The notes under the pieces were generated by a model. It searched no databases, had not been told where the DNA came from, and saw only the letters and a program-made list of their open reading frames with translations. Positions 36,201 through 41,634 of a stretch of 43,973 nt of DNA are shown piece after piece. Position numbers and translations under genes: made by a program. The stretch is taken from the IMG/VR virus record IMGVR_UViG_3300025128_000091, positions 1 to 43,973 of that record, one strand, 5' to 3'. Source of the DNA: a virus. Each line of letters opens with the position of its first letter. Within the stretch, counting starts at the first letter, position 1.

Positions 36201-37705
36201 CCAACAAAGTTTACCATGGCGCTATCAGCAAGCCCGTCCATGGTTCGTGTTATCTGTTCGTTTTCGCTTTCAGGTAGAACTGTAAGATATCTATGTCCTG
36301 TTCGGTGTGAGTAAAAGTGACGACCTGTATGTCCTGATTGGAAACTTTCTCCGTGAGACCAATTACCTGCACTAACCGTGTAAGGATTGTTACTATTACC
36401 AATACTAATTCTACGAGAGAAGATGAATCCGTGATTCTTGTTGTTACTTTCATCGATTACCATACCACCTGTTCTGTCGATAGCCTGTGAGCCAAGACCA
36501 ATTGGTTGTAGTGGTTTACCTGAACCTGAATCAATAAGTAAGTCAGACTTGACTAAAACCATCGTGCTGTCGTTAGCAATTCCGTTGGTTGCATTGTAAG
36601 CAGTGCGACCGCTAAGAATACCACGAGCACCACTATCGGGAGTGGTATCAAAATCCAAATGAATACTGTTTACTGTGATAGTTCCTGCGTCATTCAAGGA
36701 TAACAAACGAACTCTTTCAGGAGCCTTGCTGTTAGCCTCACCTGTGCGCGTATCTGTGCATGTTGGGTTGATGAGTAAGTTGTGTGTGGTGTGTGCAATA
36801 CTAATGAGTTGAGCACCACCGCTATGAGCAGTGTTGAACACTTGATAATTACCAAGAGAGGGTAGCGTGTATGTTCCAGTAAATGAGTCACTCTTACCAG
36901 AAATAATGCGGTAAAGTGTTTGCACTTGAGTAGCATCAAGAGTTAACGTAGTCGCTGCTTCGGACGCATTAGACATGATGTAGAAAAGATTAGAGTCGAC
37001 TTGTATTGGCTCTTCAAACCTCCACAATCCTAGAGTTTTGGATGTTTTGTATACTCCTCTTTTTCTAACACTGCCCTGCTCAAACCCTAACTTCCAATGC
37101 AATGCTTCAATGAAACCTCTGTATTGTCCGCCTCGACCTCCTATGAATAGGTCATTATCGTTGTTATCTACACGACTTCCTTCTGGAACACTTTGAAACG
37201 CTACCATATCTCCGTTTACAAACAGCATTACTCTAGTGCCGTCATATGCTCCTACAACGTGGATAAGTTCCCGAGTGTGCTTTGATATCTCATTATCTGC
37301 TGTAATGAAAGAGGCTGTGTTTGTAGGATATTTTACACCGGAACCACCAACAAAAGTAGAACAGACTATCTGCCTTGCTTCTCCCGATTTAGTTGTAATG
37401 CTTACAGAAAAAGATGCAGCGCCGGGTTGATGAACATCTCCTACTCTTAACTCAAATAAGTCATCTTTTACAGCAACTACACCACCACAATCAGGAGTAA
37501 CCCATCCTTCAACAGTGAACGATTGAAACGAATATATGCCTTGAGTAGAATCAGTCTTTCTACCACCTTCTCCCATCGCTGGTGCTGATGACCTTGCACC
37601 AGCAGTGTTCAAACCTGTTGAGGAGAACGATGTTTGGGGACAAATAATTGAGTCGCTAACGCCGTTAAAGAACAACGCATGACTTCTTTCCCCAATAACC
37701 GTCAT
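21281..37705 (-). CDS. Giant tail protein (5474 residues) with N-terminal LamG-like lectin domain
   Basis: One open frame of 16.4 kb, roughly 0.58 MDa. The frame opens at a TTG (37723), but the ATG at 37705 follows the previous stop by 4 bases and is chosen. Residues about 5-210 are a LamG/concanavalin-like lectin domain (ALFFNGVSDSI, FQSFTVEGWV, HVVGAYDGTRVMLFVNG, LFIGGRGGQYRGFIEALHW). Two copies of the shared virion module lie near the middle (33172-33530) and near the C-terminus (21830-22290). The rest is Gly/Ser/Thr/Asn/His-rich, beta-prone and unassigned, with few Cys and no membrane segments. Between a Dit-like and a hub-like gene, it is most likely the main tail-tip or fibre protein that binds host glycans. 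It could be a polyprotein cleaved later; no protease site is visible. Confidence 0.75.
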   Translation of the reverse strand: MTVIGERSHALFFNGVSDSIICPQTSFSSTGLNTAGARSSAPAMGEGGRKTDSTQGIYSFQSFTVEGWVTPDCGGVVAVKDDLFELRVGDVHQPGAASFSVSITTKSGEARQIVCSTFVGGSGVKYPTNTASFITADNEISKHTRELIHVVGAYDGTRVMLFVNGDMVAFQSVPEGSRVDNNDNDLFIGGRGGQYRGFIEALHWKLGFEQGSVRKRGVYKTSKTLGLWRFEEPIQVDSNLFYIMSNASEAATTLTLDATQVQTLYRIISGKSDSFTGTYTLPSLGNYQVFNTAHSGGAQLISIAHTTHNLLINPTCTDTRTGEANSKAPERVRLLSLNDAGTITVNSIHLDFDTTPDSGARGILSGRTAYNATNGIANDSTMVLVKSDLLIDSGSGKPLQPIGLGSQAIDRTGGMVIDESNNKNHGFIFSRRISIGNSNNPYTVSAGNWSHGESFQSGHTGRHFYSHRTGHRYLTVLPESENEQITRTMDGLADSAMVNFVGHGEGIGSALPINSKVSVYREALRGKPIDVVTSSTVVQVIRNGLVGITASDDDIIAIGGSGFDVTPFLLKGHGTKNVVATDDVYNLHLTPESESRVAILETGDSDFPYIEIHYNAVDLLGTTMGTSGPCLIVEKTVPHAGALINSKRVGATIASSISSGRTLHAPGGVIIIPEGDIGNNPQALDSHKLVGDNTGGSQNEIELDLSKLPSNYTPSVATDPANSGPIAVNINADTVSHPSVYHKMIIHAASDRKESIDLGASSYKMTAVSGNLGTTSQSTHAYEVYDIIDNFKQDANIHIILQPSSRTRCMQLSKVVSVVDNNTDPTVFSIEYLQTRGRVSSFKHESTDIGSISVLQVTGLMDDIAGAEVNITGDGSPNSHLIKELSPDAPVVTVTLGGPGQGAVNTKPTWDPSVLSRLGWSTRKDCTVRVTDVVAASPGQIDVVPLNNESDALASWGTYCFPPRGRVYFESGANGEYYKTTAGSFYFFGSAGSLGTGRFINSDGSESDTYAAWTGLASNAISDGSLIMLDPLFNEESVCNDGTTVNDRMFQSIGSVTHDYQLGTQYASTRALVEIPLFPQQFFEDRDAGIFPGPDNSMKLHLDATLTAHTWAPNPVGRRCTDLPPADREVMASYHRRWVEGDDRHGVRIVRVDRDASHIYIDNIERLPDSNPDNGLVRFGEDDIRIRRLYRSNGEWMIYTQLDRTNKRILITGSPLEVSTDFFKDLKDGEVLFLSSSYPDDISPPIRDDPFSSSAGREFRRSYYHDRANVQTQGGNIDYGLRQYVSAVEFKAGPRQNPHLARIESGGAVITLLEHLGSNVYRFEGDKIPLGALSSGFVYEAVHENGETYSVEYASSTNIDRVTVIPFSHFGGSTSITSTLGSLTLRGVTRSSTAATSTIIFTDTDSSADQTIVIIDGAGLSRTYTAKGSSSASALQFDVTGNNADDKALALKNCIEHANGHPETITVALSSDGTGTGNNILTLTQVIKGASGNTSITENVDHCTVTNFSGGADGACDRVEDGVVNQTWGNGYAPGGLRYGDTVWMNMHYTNPHAIDGMFCKSRGVLNEFEVWNGFNGGRGAMAAMPRDSIPMENFLIGNTCIETARNFVQHINKTIEENYSMLGLSNAPTVAFLDPYLSTEQHARVLLYDVQHDREFIAFHDLFMQVQSSQMTPKINGLDVASGFHSQIRTNDPVGNENNDTASSSITMVGTNSGGGTGTVISGDVKIAMSDSGRSKFVEGAYAHKSWFFIDQDSVLGHNTTSTSGTNILTRGNNAYLDYGSSNVPHRGGADRLENSVCSASSAATRHANFIASTESGYVTSSNAARYRFSSTFFDTPEGTRAIPAFLCLKGKRANTLTLTDSRLSNLPQWTDLDFIRRLSVDLGEIGVKEGVTDIEAAAREVVRLVNQAGALNGRSNQRRPADQYVGEGERFGITARPDNRTIGVESNIPTDPTATHHHADFSATGSTHDPAPFWNDTAFTSFDRGSHMGYLRAHLGRVVVDADGNEGFSIVIHSTVPGASGRNFCTWLDNSRGQSLYRPQFLVGHGGRFRNFWCMPNEMLGENMHPAPMPINKDGRPFAPITTLRELLPQEEDADDLINNLHKGFDSDTNMDSVSSSYSDTIDEVSTGRSANTLNAESFEKQGLSETVVEGLRIGTQARSRINFGGLVASGIPGWAPDAGKWGLGENNNGGRFDKIYATTGGTSYSSHVPTSEVKTNEIGDSSLYGFRFVDHNGKSHTIRFVYRESGKPFVNDRTVLPNTIENETIVFFDDRDIGQGGFTIGKNMKGATYPMGPYDLPDPTWRGNLWRGVRAPENAYACTISVSGTSLTISTLWHDLPTASGLDALGWLGFPDSGLLLVTKPSGTAYTSGASTVLSYTGRTHNNASGTMTFTGVTGQTLSSYFSSETGPANDTAGDSPILISPALNQTSIITDELIAAAVEHAMTVNPNGDGSYFDCSDLYTATGRTYGELMGDGAQTAIHIKTFNSKSEVTPLRDLFDVRRDVDWGLYDGSVTSTASDGGGTSLNGNDHLGGLSRAEIDAGMRIDVGYLPKTVLNITTRYRGTNANTATPILVDSANNAVDVSNWRSHLRGELYTRFPGDHILPAIDGPCSRSHTPASFNSGTRYDYSHGTYSTSHAVHEIAMQASHGIFTFGPLGRYEAWRKHVAGTNMGTQPFSNAADLSFVEKVLIWSSDKGYALAQPLSDYGESNNTHYFGYILTEQNEFAASAVTNAYIYRWGDTTNARKFDGIRLAGNTYGEPLTYFRGASDSPDHSVPLYFGGGFSGVVMDVNDGTQNDYTEVMSHPYSSGPTGCAGLQNVGENMGSHAIIDTTAIMAMFPGTHALDQHRGEDAPPFANADAILHTDMDSGTDSHDPSGSANKNTLYGNTIVSKPIPVVLRFAHPYARYDDAANEVAYVIFGPGQSAPKHFETAVEPSVASSMNSADLSAGWGRIYSVGRQGNPFSTGDTYFTGSALADAKLPNAIKNDALMYLPEALSVQRVFAYPFNTLRNWEPAYGSPKGTFSQDNALHGSLITNHFGASKNTAGLGTSHPYSFYEVNDQGLHGVMSGAVYRALYHMDGGCPAGGNWFDNAVRKNPPHPVSGATVTAKFTTVVTTATGGNTIILNGNATMFRVGALALTAYDYGLSESDTARDVFVVDATRCQNSEEMAAIIAAAINSWPGEGNLKALGGTFLPSFQEASKQDRYAWTHVGQIDNNTGRDLFSDDNSRGYIDVNSVGQLPRSLPSQGWLRLLRTSGSTNPEFMYAYYYGYNPTDSRFYLGANYRTGNYFPEDPTEGTSHSHITGLSDTYQIFVWTQTGHHRWSNGAQVSIEAQSAPLPTYAAANAAVMNVGSIFDGLAGTHVHFSGVVDAIDRTRPIGAIGWHGERYSYLNSLLVGNGVSAGLGAWHPALGFNPYGVSTQCHSLNSPSYVVTKDGTDPPNYTYTPVSTSCPTGLHGRHYLVVSYEGELPIVAKADRDGIVLAGDYIGQKWRANGDAGTVITSHNNRHNLDRYVAWSNGGPHIDAQVTFTNTGIHYPPFQQTATDQNGEWAGAAGNLTKKMDTCLFPTGDLFFDTDINPGSSMHADEMLANTVTGIAETLKRSCQSGSAPFLTYGDDPNTHSASKYWANRSAARNFFPEHAVWKRMGGGNLCLPAPNARGLGAVPWVWRKVGGSYVKFGENIYGNVRFSFETTNASMLPIIQAQELAHPQLAEKHSYEVKNALTIPNEELQFLEMDVVDDTGQLHTIEGGSPFGVVIRDFEVVADRDTQGLAPALAGSGNEPNLKIRLPNPDTIPGNILVRSGFDRLQGYQHETMGSGGIQRPSLPDATVLSNFNSENDAPNNGPFWENEGWERIDSRPDSFPDSRSGNIDSTNPLSTSYEPHDRSLYFHVTKVGSTYSTREPLYISGAGAITHDPRTFVSHSGSVLTANGTVSTTVWRQEAIPDGRYFLVVNGFVVSYTNVSGSTFTGCVFPPGFSASNGDTIKPGFYIPAGTTRHFAARRLRDHAEVSGESPDKKNIQWQTVGSTTAPTAVIRGDRLTPMPLPRMGHHYVTPTMAMMPGHLAHPLYQRVYTNAFACSSAAVKSVEDLSGSAIITAGLTEDSDGTDTTIFTKDTVGPHALMWFSSLTSAHKPSDIHGDGFTLMFETKLRFDGYGIADGTATCNSTGGHRIQLERGTNYKHQWNFPDPLEVGAYQIIIQPNLFAQQFMGNNANETFGATGAPTGTVYPTLTDQQVNTVIAIQWSGANYDLILAEATMADVRGCEIYLNEMILDIDPAPGQQFTSVPALGLFNPLGVNESTSGAFTRRSLPYRPNMFRKATPGYTVTVPWWSPAIKSSTIYSTNPWRKTEHYFPDDYYHFCRSTLGSVGSQITLAGYPTYYLDPYIHEYSSLTPTCTFRRTITAETTANTTKDAVIAVTNNDLFPLVGRDYWNHKLSYVDSTGRTHTATYSSRGYTSGEATTTTNRFIGVSADADFWSNISDGTVLRLTGAYGNLAHSEVFTKSDRSIASRNLPQLLSGTRDTNSLHVPDAFLCFWHYNLGRPMTYYSDSRTDIDDAAVDKSPYNHLPEHFEVVHYHEFVYAASDGPFDFRAKHWDQAGGVITDPNSFNAAYPPQAHTDSFPGSNMKYHFGSFWPGGSRFGAHMSTLTLWGTAAPGWGKYWDDLTIYKDSGSDGSSVTTVNASTLTLQNQGFGYRFGVRQPFNRPRWAVWSTAALTDPYANTHSGYHPGPFVQSDSRTTTTYTEGSSSASTSTATTATTYTGVLERTTNAAAMTGSDLKIQQVRYSHGRRMTKPYGCAVRNIINPDTVIPTHQGDTNAGSLTSTTVVNQRRNLAIAVTHYIIDWWGNTTGEEVRKFPVRGFAIRPSWDPEDAYRATDRTKTAQVFAAPGVDSRATRDLFDPATAKRVGDRGDGRGVRWPTVFNEDVLQSMDTVRVPTGHVLSHHTSETPVGAGYIRPKNTALASDELKRGISSTLDVAADDGLLKPEAMAGSNVEKAKEALAPADEFLQDPISRSSPRIGLDAMTVTEFDGGIGEEFVAVSSEAHSLHTDRAIGRRYIVAAGIKTDTRAVADYDLTQLNFSSFKQVMRLNMTHGLWSQGGTLILDLMNYMEPISDSGWGSQTGDSSNPYQTNNHDPVASPATGTITVADGDAAHGLTAGTKLTLTSTDGTIKDYFISDTNDGGVAHLSAVTAGATLKSTGSVTASLTSGATGISVGFNVSSSITQNAFLVLLKAAIEHANGHNGKITVSAVPTQANGNQAITVTQATVGSAGNVTITENVANTTVSGFSSGDDDARTNTQDRLLRLLLRPVRVLDHRHIEIFRDQTNALAGTAGGKYGVYMYDAPNARASSGRYVRSSNPSPTNPPYAPTYLFATTDYAAPTSSGPVIPGSEVTGFSNSLRQTVARIITTSNTLQHFRGDASRRQSVKTDRGEVFREDFSVQPRYTQSVYPGDKQNTSSHSGESDHTDNEVIP
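21830..22290 (-). repeat. Shared virion module, copy 1 (giant protein, C-terminal)
   Basis: About 150 residues: ITVADGDAAHG, DGTIKDYFISDTNDGG, LKAAIEHANGHNGKI, VTQATVGSAGNVTITENVA. Long form, very close in sequence and order to the copy in the tail tube protein at 42229-42690 and separated from it by 20 kb. Confidence 0.75.
33172..33530 (-). repeat. Shared virion module, copy 3 (giant protein, middle)
   Basis: About 120 residues: STIIFTDTDSSADQTIVIID, GLSRTYTAKG, NCIEHANGHPETI, LTLTQVIKGASGNTSITENV, FSGGADG. Short form related to copy 2. Confidence 0.7.
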
Positions 37706-37709
37706 AGTA

Positions 37710-38894
37710 TCACAAACCTGCAATGAAATCTAATGGTTGGAAATCAATTGTAGCACCATAGATGGTTTCACCAGCATCATATGTGAGTGTAACACCAACA
37801 ACAGTCCCACTGATACCAGTCATTTTATTGTTAAAATCAAAAGTGCTTGATGCAGGAAGATTGTTCGCAGAACTTCCCTGTTGGATTGCTGTAACTGCTC
37901 CTGTAATAATAAGGAAGTTTCTAACAGCGTATCCATCAGGGTCTGTCGATGCTAAATCTGACTGCACCAGCGAATTGTAAGGTATTTGGATACCTATGAT
38001 ATAGTCATCATCAGTGTTGCTGGTATAGTTTATTGCTTGACCTAAACCACTTTCTGGGTCGGTAGCATCAGTTCTGATAACAGCCCCCATTGCGCCTGTT
38101 ACATTGCTATTAGCAACATTTGCAATGAGGTCTTGCGCTTTATCTCCAGCAGATTTACAACTATGAGTAGAACCACCACTAAAACCAGTTGTTCTAAAGT
38201 TCATTCCTTCTCCTAAGTTGAGATGTATAGGTGTATTTCCACCAGCCCCTGCTTCTTTTTGGACTAACTTAATTCCAGATACAGATGCATTGAAACCGTT
38301 AATTATACTCACAGTAAAAGCAGAGCCAAAGGTGTTTCCTCCTGTAGAAGTAACATTTGTGCTAAATGTCCCAGTGTGACCAGTCATTGCAGCATTCATT
38401 CTAGTAGCAACCTCTGCTCCAGTAGTTATTCCGTTGATTCCTACTGTAAGAGTCATTCCTGAAACACTATGAGATGCAGTGCTTGTATCGAACTTTACAA
38501 ATATAGTCGTTGAAGACGATAAAGATGCAAGATGTGTGCTTTGAAGTTTGAATTGTTTACCATTCAAATCAGCAATTGGAACATCTCCACTATCGGCTGA
38601 TAAATACAAATAACTTGGAGTATCTTCTGTTGTAGTTACACTCACAGCCTTTGAACTAAAGTCTAATGTTGCTTCTGCTGCGTTACCTGTGGGGTCTAAA
38701 CCACTACAATCGTCATCTCGGAGTATAGCATTTACACGAATAACAGCACTTACCCTGTTATTATCAAAGCCAGTGCGCTCACCTGTGTGTGGAAGGGGAA
38801 AGGGGGTTACGCTTTTCTTAAAATCAAGCGTAAAATCGATGGCATCAATGTTTACAATCTCAGAGTTTTGCTTAATCAGGCGTATTCCAACCAT
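37710..38894 (-). CDS. Distal-tail (Dit)-like protein with inserted module
   Basis: 394 residues. The first 60 residues (MVGIRLIKQNSEIVNIDAID, then FTLDFKKSV) and the last 60 (GISGTVVGVTLTY, YGATIDFQPLDF) look like the two halves of one beta-sandwich interrupted by a diverged copy of the shared virion module (residues about 92-242, ending GAGGNTPIHLNLGEGMNF, FSGG). Lies directly after the tape measure gene, the normal place of Dit in siphoviruses. ATG overlaps the previous stop. The Dit call is from location and fold pattern only. Confidence 0.55.
   Translation of the reverse strand: MVGIRLIKQNSEIVNIDAIDFTLDFKKSVTPFPLPHTGERTGFDNNRVSAVIRVNAILRDDDCSGLDPTGNAAEATLDFSSKAVSVTTTEDTPSYLYLSADSGDVPIADLNGKQFKLQSTHLASLSSSTTIFVKFDTSTASHSVSGMTLTVGINGITTGAEVATRMNAAMTGHTGTFSTNVTSTGGNTFGSAFTVSIINGFNASVSGIKLVQKEAGAGGNTPIHLNLGEGMNFRTTGFSGGSTHSCKSAGDKAQDLIANVANSNVTGAMGAVIRTDATDPESGLGQAINYTSNTDDDYIIGIQIPYNSLVQSDLASTDPDGYAVRNFLIITGAVTAIQQGSSANNLPASSTFDFNNKMTGISGTVVGVTLTYDAGETIYGATIDFQPLDFIAGL
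38169..38621 (-). repeat. Shared virion module, copy 4 (Dit-like protein), diverged
   Basis: About 150 residues. Keeps the block order (strand-rich start, helix MNAAMTGHTG, strand VSIING, then GAGGNTPIHLNL and FSGG) but little exact identity with the other copies. It has GHTG where the others have GHNG. Confidence 0.5.
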
Positions 38895-40591
38895 CAGAAG
38901 CGCCCCCTTGTTGGTGAGCCACCGTTTCTTCGCATTTCTTGAGCAATAATATCACTAATTTCTCGTGCTAGGGCTCTCTTATCACTACGGTCTGTGACTC
39001 CTGAGACGTTAATGTTCACTGTTACGTTGTTCTTACCAAACTGAGAGGCTCTATTGAGCGGAACAACTGCCTCGGGTCCTGATTCACCTATCATTGCTAG
39101 TGTTGGTGTGCTCACAACCCCTCCTTTCGCCAGTTGTGGGATGTTAGGTAAAGAAAAGGATTCGCCTCCAATCTTTGGAACCCAATCAGGAATTGTAATA
39201 TCTCCCATATTGTTAACAAAGTCATTGTATGTTCCAATCACTGCATTCCATACACCCTTGAAACCGTCAACGAACGCATCTTTGATTCTGCCGGGAATAC
39301 CTAACATAAAATTAACGAAATCTTCGGGACTGTTTTTAAGAATCCCAAAACCTTCAATGAATATATTTTTAATTTCTATCCACACATTGACGATACCGCC
39401 CCATATTCCAGCAATAACTCCAGCAACGATAGAAACAAGACCAAACAATAGTGTTCCTAGTAATGTAAAATATACTTTTACGCCCTCCCACCAACCTTTG
39501 ATGATAGCCAATGTCTCTTCTCTAAAACGTATTATTAACACAATTATGCCGACTATTGCAGCAGCGACAGCAGCGACAGGGAGACTAACTCCCAATACAA
39601 TGGCACCAATAGCAAGAGCAAATGCACTCAAAACAGTCATAATAATTGCCTCTATTGTAGAACCGTAACCCATCAATACAGCCACAAAACCAGTAATTGA
39701 GCCAAGAATAAGTCCAACACCAAGCAATGCAGTAGCAACAAATCCACTTAAGAAAAAGGATGCTGCCACTGCAAGAGTAGAGATTGCTCCAGTAATCGCT
39801 AAAGCAAAGTTATCTGTTTCTTGTTTAATAAGTTGAAAAGCACCAACTGCAAGTAATATTGGAGCAACAATAAAAGCAACAGTAGACCCAAACAGTATTC
39901 CTGCTGCTGTGGCTATGGTAAATGTAGCAGCCACGACGTTCAATGCACCTACAAGTCCCCCTTCTCCTTCACCTTGGAATATCATAATCACACCCTCCAC
40001 TATACTATGCAGAGTTGTTCCCGCAGCGCTCGTGCCGTCCATAGCAGATGTTGTTTCATACAGAGGAGACTCTGTGCCTTGTATAGCCAAACTCAGAGTT
40101 CCTAATATTATTGATACTGATAATGCTATACCGATGAAACCAAGCATACTTCCTGCTAGAACAGCCATTCTGCTTCCTAACATGTTGACTACCTTGTTGT
40201 TGCTTTGGAAAGCACCAGTAAGGAAAGTAGTAGCATCTGTAGCCACTTTCATTGCAGGCGTCATGTTGAGGAGAACAGAGGTGTATCTGGTCAGTTTTGG
40301 TGTGCTATCTTTTATTTGTTGTTCTTGTTTCTTACTTACTAACAATCTTTTAGTTGTGAGTGCAACCAATCTCTGCATACTTTGGCCTACGTTCCTGAGT
40401 GTCTGTGTTTTTCTCTTATACAACTGACTAAGTTTTGCTGTTTGAGTTTCAATAACCCCTTGAGAGTTAGCCAACTTGTTATTATCTGCTTGAAGAAAAT
40501 TAACTACGTCCCCTAAATCCTCAAGTTTTTCTTTGTAAATCTCAACCTTTTCGGTGAGACTTTGGATTTCTTTTAGTGGGTCATCTGCCAT
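38894..40591 (-). CDS. Tail tape measure protein
   Basis: 565 residues from the ATG at 40591; an in-frame GTG at 40600 lies in the ribosome binding site. N-terminal about 100 residues are coiled coil (KEIQSLTEKVEIYKEKLEDL). Residues about 135-400 hold many hydrophobic, Ala/Gly/Ile-rich membrane-like segments. The C-terminus has AKGGVVSTPTLAMIGESGPE, the signature of phage tape measure proteins. It sets tail length and probably is injected to help DNA cross the membrane. At about 1.5 angstrom per residue the tail tube would be near 85 nm, an estimate only. Follows the tail assembly chaperone pair as in lambda-like tails. Confidence 0.9.
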   Translation of the reverse strand: MADDPLKEIQSLTEKVEIYKEKLEDLGDVVNFLQADNNKLANSQGVIETQTAKLSQLYKRKTQTLRNVGQSMQRLVALTTKRLLVSKKQEQQIKDSTPKLTRYTSVLLNMTPAMKVATDATTFLTGAFQSNNKVVNMLGSRMAVLAGSMLGFIGIALSVSIILGTLSLAIQGTESPLYETTSAMDGTSAAGTTLHSIVEGVIMIFQGEGEGGLVGALNVVAATFTIATAAGILFGSTVAFIVAPILLAVGAFQLIKQETDNFALAITGAISTLAVAASFFLSGFVATALLGVGLILGSITGFVAVLMGYGSTIEAIIMTVLSAFALAIGAIVLGVSLPVAAVAAAIVGIIVLIIRFREETLAIIKGWWEGVKVYFTLLGTLLFGLVSIVAGVIAGIWGGIVNVWIEIKNIFIEGFGILKNSPEDFVNFMLGIPGRIKDAFVDGFKGVWNAVIGTYNDFVNNMGDITIPDWVPKIGGESFSLPNIPQLAKGGVVSTPTLAMIGESGPEAVVPLNRASQFGKNNVTVNINVSGVTDRSDKRALAREISDIIAQEMRRNGGSPTRGRF

Positions 40592-40593
40592 TA

Positions 40594-40842
40594 TTACCAC
40601 CCCTTACTATACGGCATCGGCCCACTTGTTCCCGCTACAGGGGCACCGCTCTTGGAGTCTGCGGTTGCTTTCTCTATTTCTTCTGCCTTGATTTCTTCCG
40701 CAGCAGCAGCCCAAGCGAACATTTGCTCAAACTCATCTTCGTCTAATTGTTTCAAATCAGACATGCTCAAACCATAGTGTTTCATCAAAAGATACTGCAT
40801 GGATTCCATGATTAAACCCATGTCGCTATTTTTACCTCTCAT
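40594..40842 (-). CDS. Tail assembly chaperone, T-frame (probably made only by frameshift)
   Basis: 82 residues from the first ATG. Helical and acidic, with MQYLLMKHYGLSMSDLKQLD and a FEQMFAWAAAAEEIKAEEIE run, like lambda gpT-type chaperone parts. Unlike nearly every other late gene, no ribosome binding site precedes its ATG. The frame is open upstream through the G-frame stop, back past the slippery site at 40881-40887. A -1 shift there would give a 215-residue G-T fusion (120 residues from G, 95 from this frame). It would bind the tape measure protein during tail assembly. Confidence 0.8.
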   Translation of the reverse strand: MRGKNSDMGLIMESMQYLLMKHYGLSMSDLKQLDEDEFEQMFAWAAAAEEIKAEEIEKATADSKSGAPVAGTSGPMPYSKGW

Positions 40843-40847
40843 AAACT

Positions 40848-40887
40848 GGGAGACCGATTCTACTCGCTCTCCCCATCTTCCAAAGGG
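40848..40887 (-). promoter_or_regulatory. Programmed -1 ribosomal frameshift signal (slippery heptamer plus hairpin)
   Basis: On the minus strand the G frame reads GGC CCT TTG. The heptamer CCCTTTG (40881-40887) fits the X XXY YYZ rule exactly. After a 7-base spacer (40874-40880) comes a stem GGGAGA / TCTCCC (40868-40873 with 40848-40853), extended by CGA/TCG after a G-G mismatch, with a 6-base loop that includes the G-frame stop. Slip by -1 continues into the T frame. Spacing and structure are as expected for tail assembly chaperone frameshifting. Read directly; not tested. Confidence 0.82.
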
Positions 40888-41240
40888 CCTGCAATAAGGT
40901 CCTGTGGTTGTGGTAGAAGACCTGTAATCTTCTCAAGAATATCGGGGCGTAAAGAAAGCATCTTAGCCTTACCTATTTCTGGCTCACATCTATCGATGCA
41001 AGTGGTTAGCATGTGCTTCCAATATCCTTCTAGGTCAATTGCGACCTCACCAGTGGTTCCGTTGAGGGAAACTACTTCCTTGATGGCTCGTTGTTTCTGG
41101 AGAAACGTGACGGGCTTAACCCATACTCTAAGGTATTCGTCATCCCCGATAGGGATGTCGTGTGGTTCCGCTGCACTGCGGACCAATAGGGCGTTCACGT
41201 CACTTACTAATTTCTTCTGTTGCATTTCCTCCAGACTCAC
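40860..41240 (-). CDS. Tail assembly chaperone, G-frame
   Basis: 126 residues. Pattern RVWVKPVTFLQKQRAIKEVV and a helical rest fit phage tail assembly chaperones that coat the tape measure protein. Start: GTG at 41240 with GAAGGTGA 5 bases upstream. An internal ATG at 41225 has GGAGG too close to be used well. Its 5' end overlaps the SAP-domain gene by 41 bases. Codons 119-120 (Pro-Leu) are the slip site for the G-T fusion. Order (tube, SAP protein, G, T, tape measure) is that of siphoviral tails. Confidence 0.8.
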   Translation of the reverse strand: MSLEEMQQKKLVSDVNALLVRSAAEPHDIPIGDDEYLRVWVKPVTFLQKQRAIKEVVSLNGTTGEVAIDLEGYWKHMLTTCIDRCEPEIGKAKMLSLRPDILEKITGLLPQPQDLIAGPLEDGESE

Positions 41241-41625
41241 TTACTTCACCTTCTTCGGTGCTCTCCTCAACTGATGCTACCTCCTCGGAGGGGGCATCTT
41301 CAACGGGTTCAGCAGCCTCTTCCGAGGGGGCTTCTTCCGCATATAGGCGTTCTATGAGGTCCGCCTTGTTTCCTGCGACCTTGAGGCCCTTAGCACGACA
41401 AAGCGCACGTAGTTCCTCTACAGTCATGGAATTGTAATCAGGTAGAACTTCCTCTACCTCTGTTGTTTCATCAGAGACTATCTCTTCTGGAAATGGGTTA
41501 TCTTCTACAGCCGCAGCCTCTGGGTCGAATACTTCTTCAACGAGTTTCTTCTCGATGACTTCTTCCTCTAACTCTGTTTCGATTGGTGAGCGTCGTTGAC
41601 CACCCGGATGTAAACTTCGTCGCAT
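41200..41625 (-). CDS. Acidic SAP-domain protein
   Basis: 141 residues. Residues 66-97 form a SAP/HeH helix-extension-helix domain (SMTVEELRALCRAKGL, GNKADLIERL). It is flanked by long acidic arms (EEEVIEKKLVEEV before; repeats of SEE/VEE after). SAP domains bind DNA or occur as joints in phage proteins. ATG at 41625 with a perfect GAGGTGAT ahead. Sits between the tail tube gene and the tail chaperones, an unusual place for a DNA-binding domain. Could be a tail-completion or virion-associated factor; role unknown. Confidence 0.78.
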   Translation of the reverse strand: MRRSLHPGGQRRSPIETELEEEVIEKKLVEEVFDPEAAAVEDNPFPEEIVSDETTEVEEVLPDYNSMTVEELRALCRAKGLKVAGNKADLIERLYAEEAPSEEAAEPVEDAPSEEVASVEESTEEGEVSESGGNATEEISK

Positions 41626-41634
41626 TATATCACC

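Noticed and set aside
22000-37500. Many plus-strand frames of 60-112 residues inside the giant tail gene
   Set aside because: Expected by chance opposite a 16-kb frame of this composition; no coupling, no ribosome binding sites and no recognisable motifs.
39054-40427. Plus-strand reading frames of 204 and 172 residues opposite the tape measure gene
   Set aside because: They mirror the hydrophobic Ala/Ile-rich segments of the tape measure protein on the other strand, have no ribosome binding sites and match no family.
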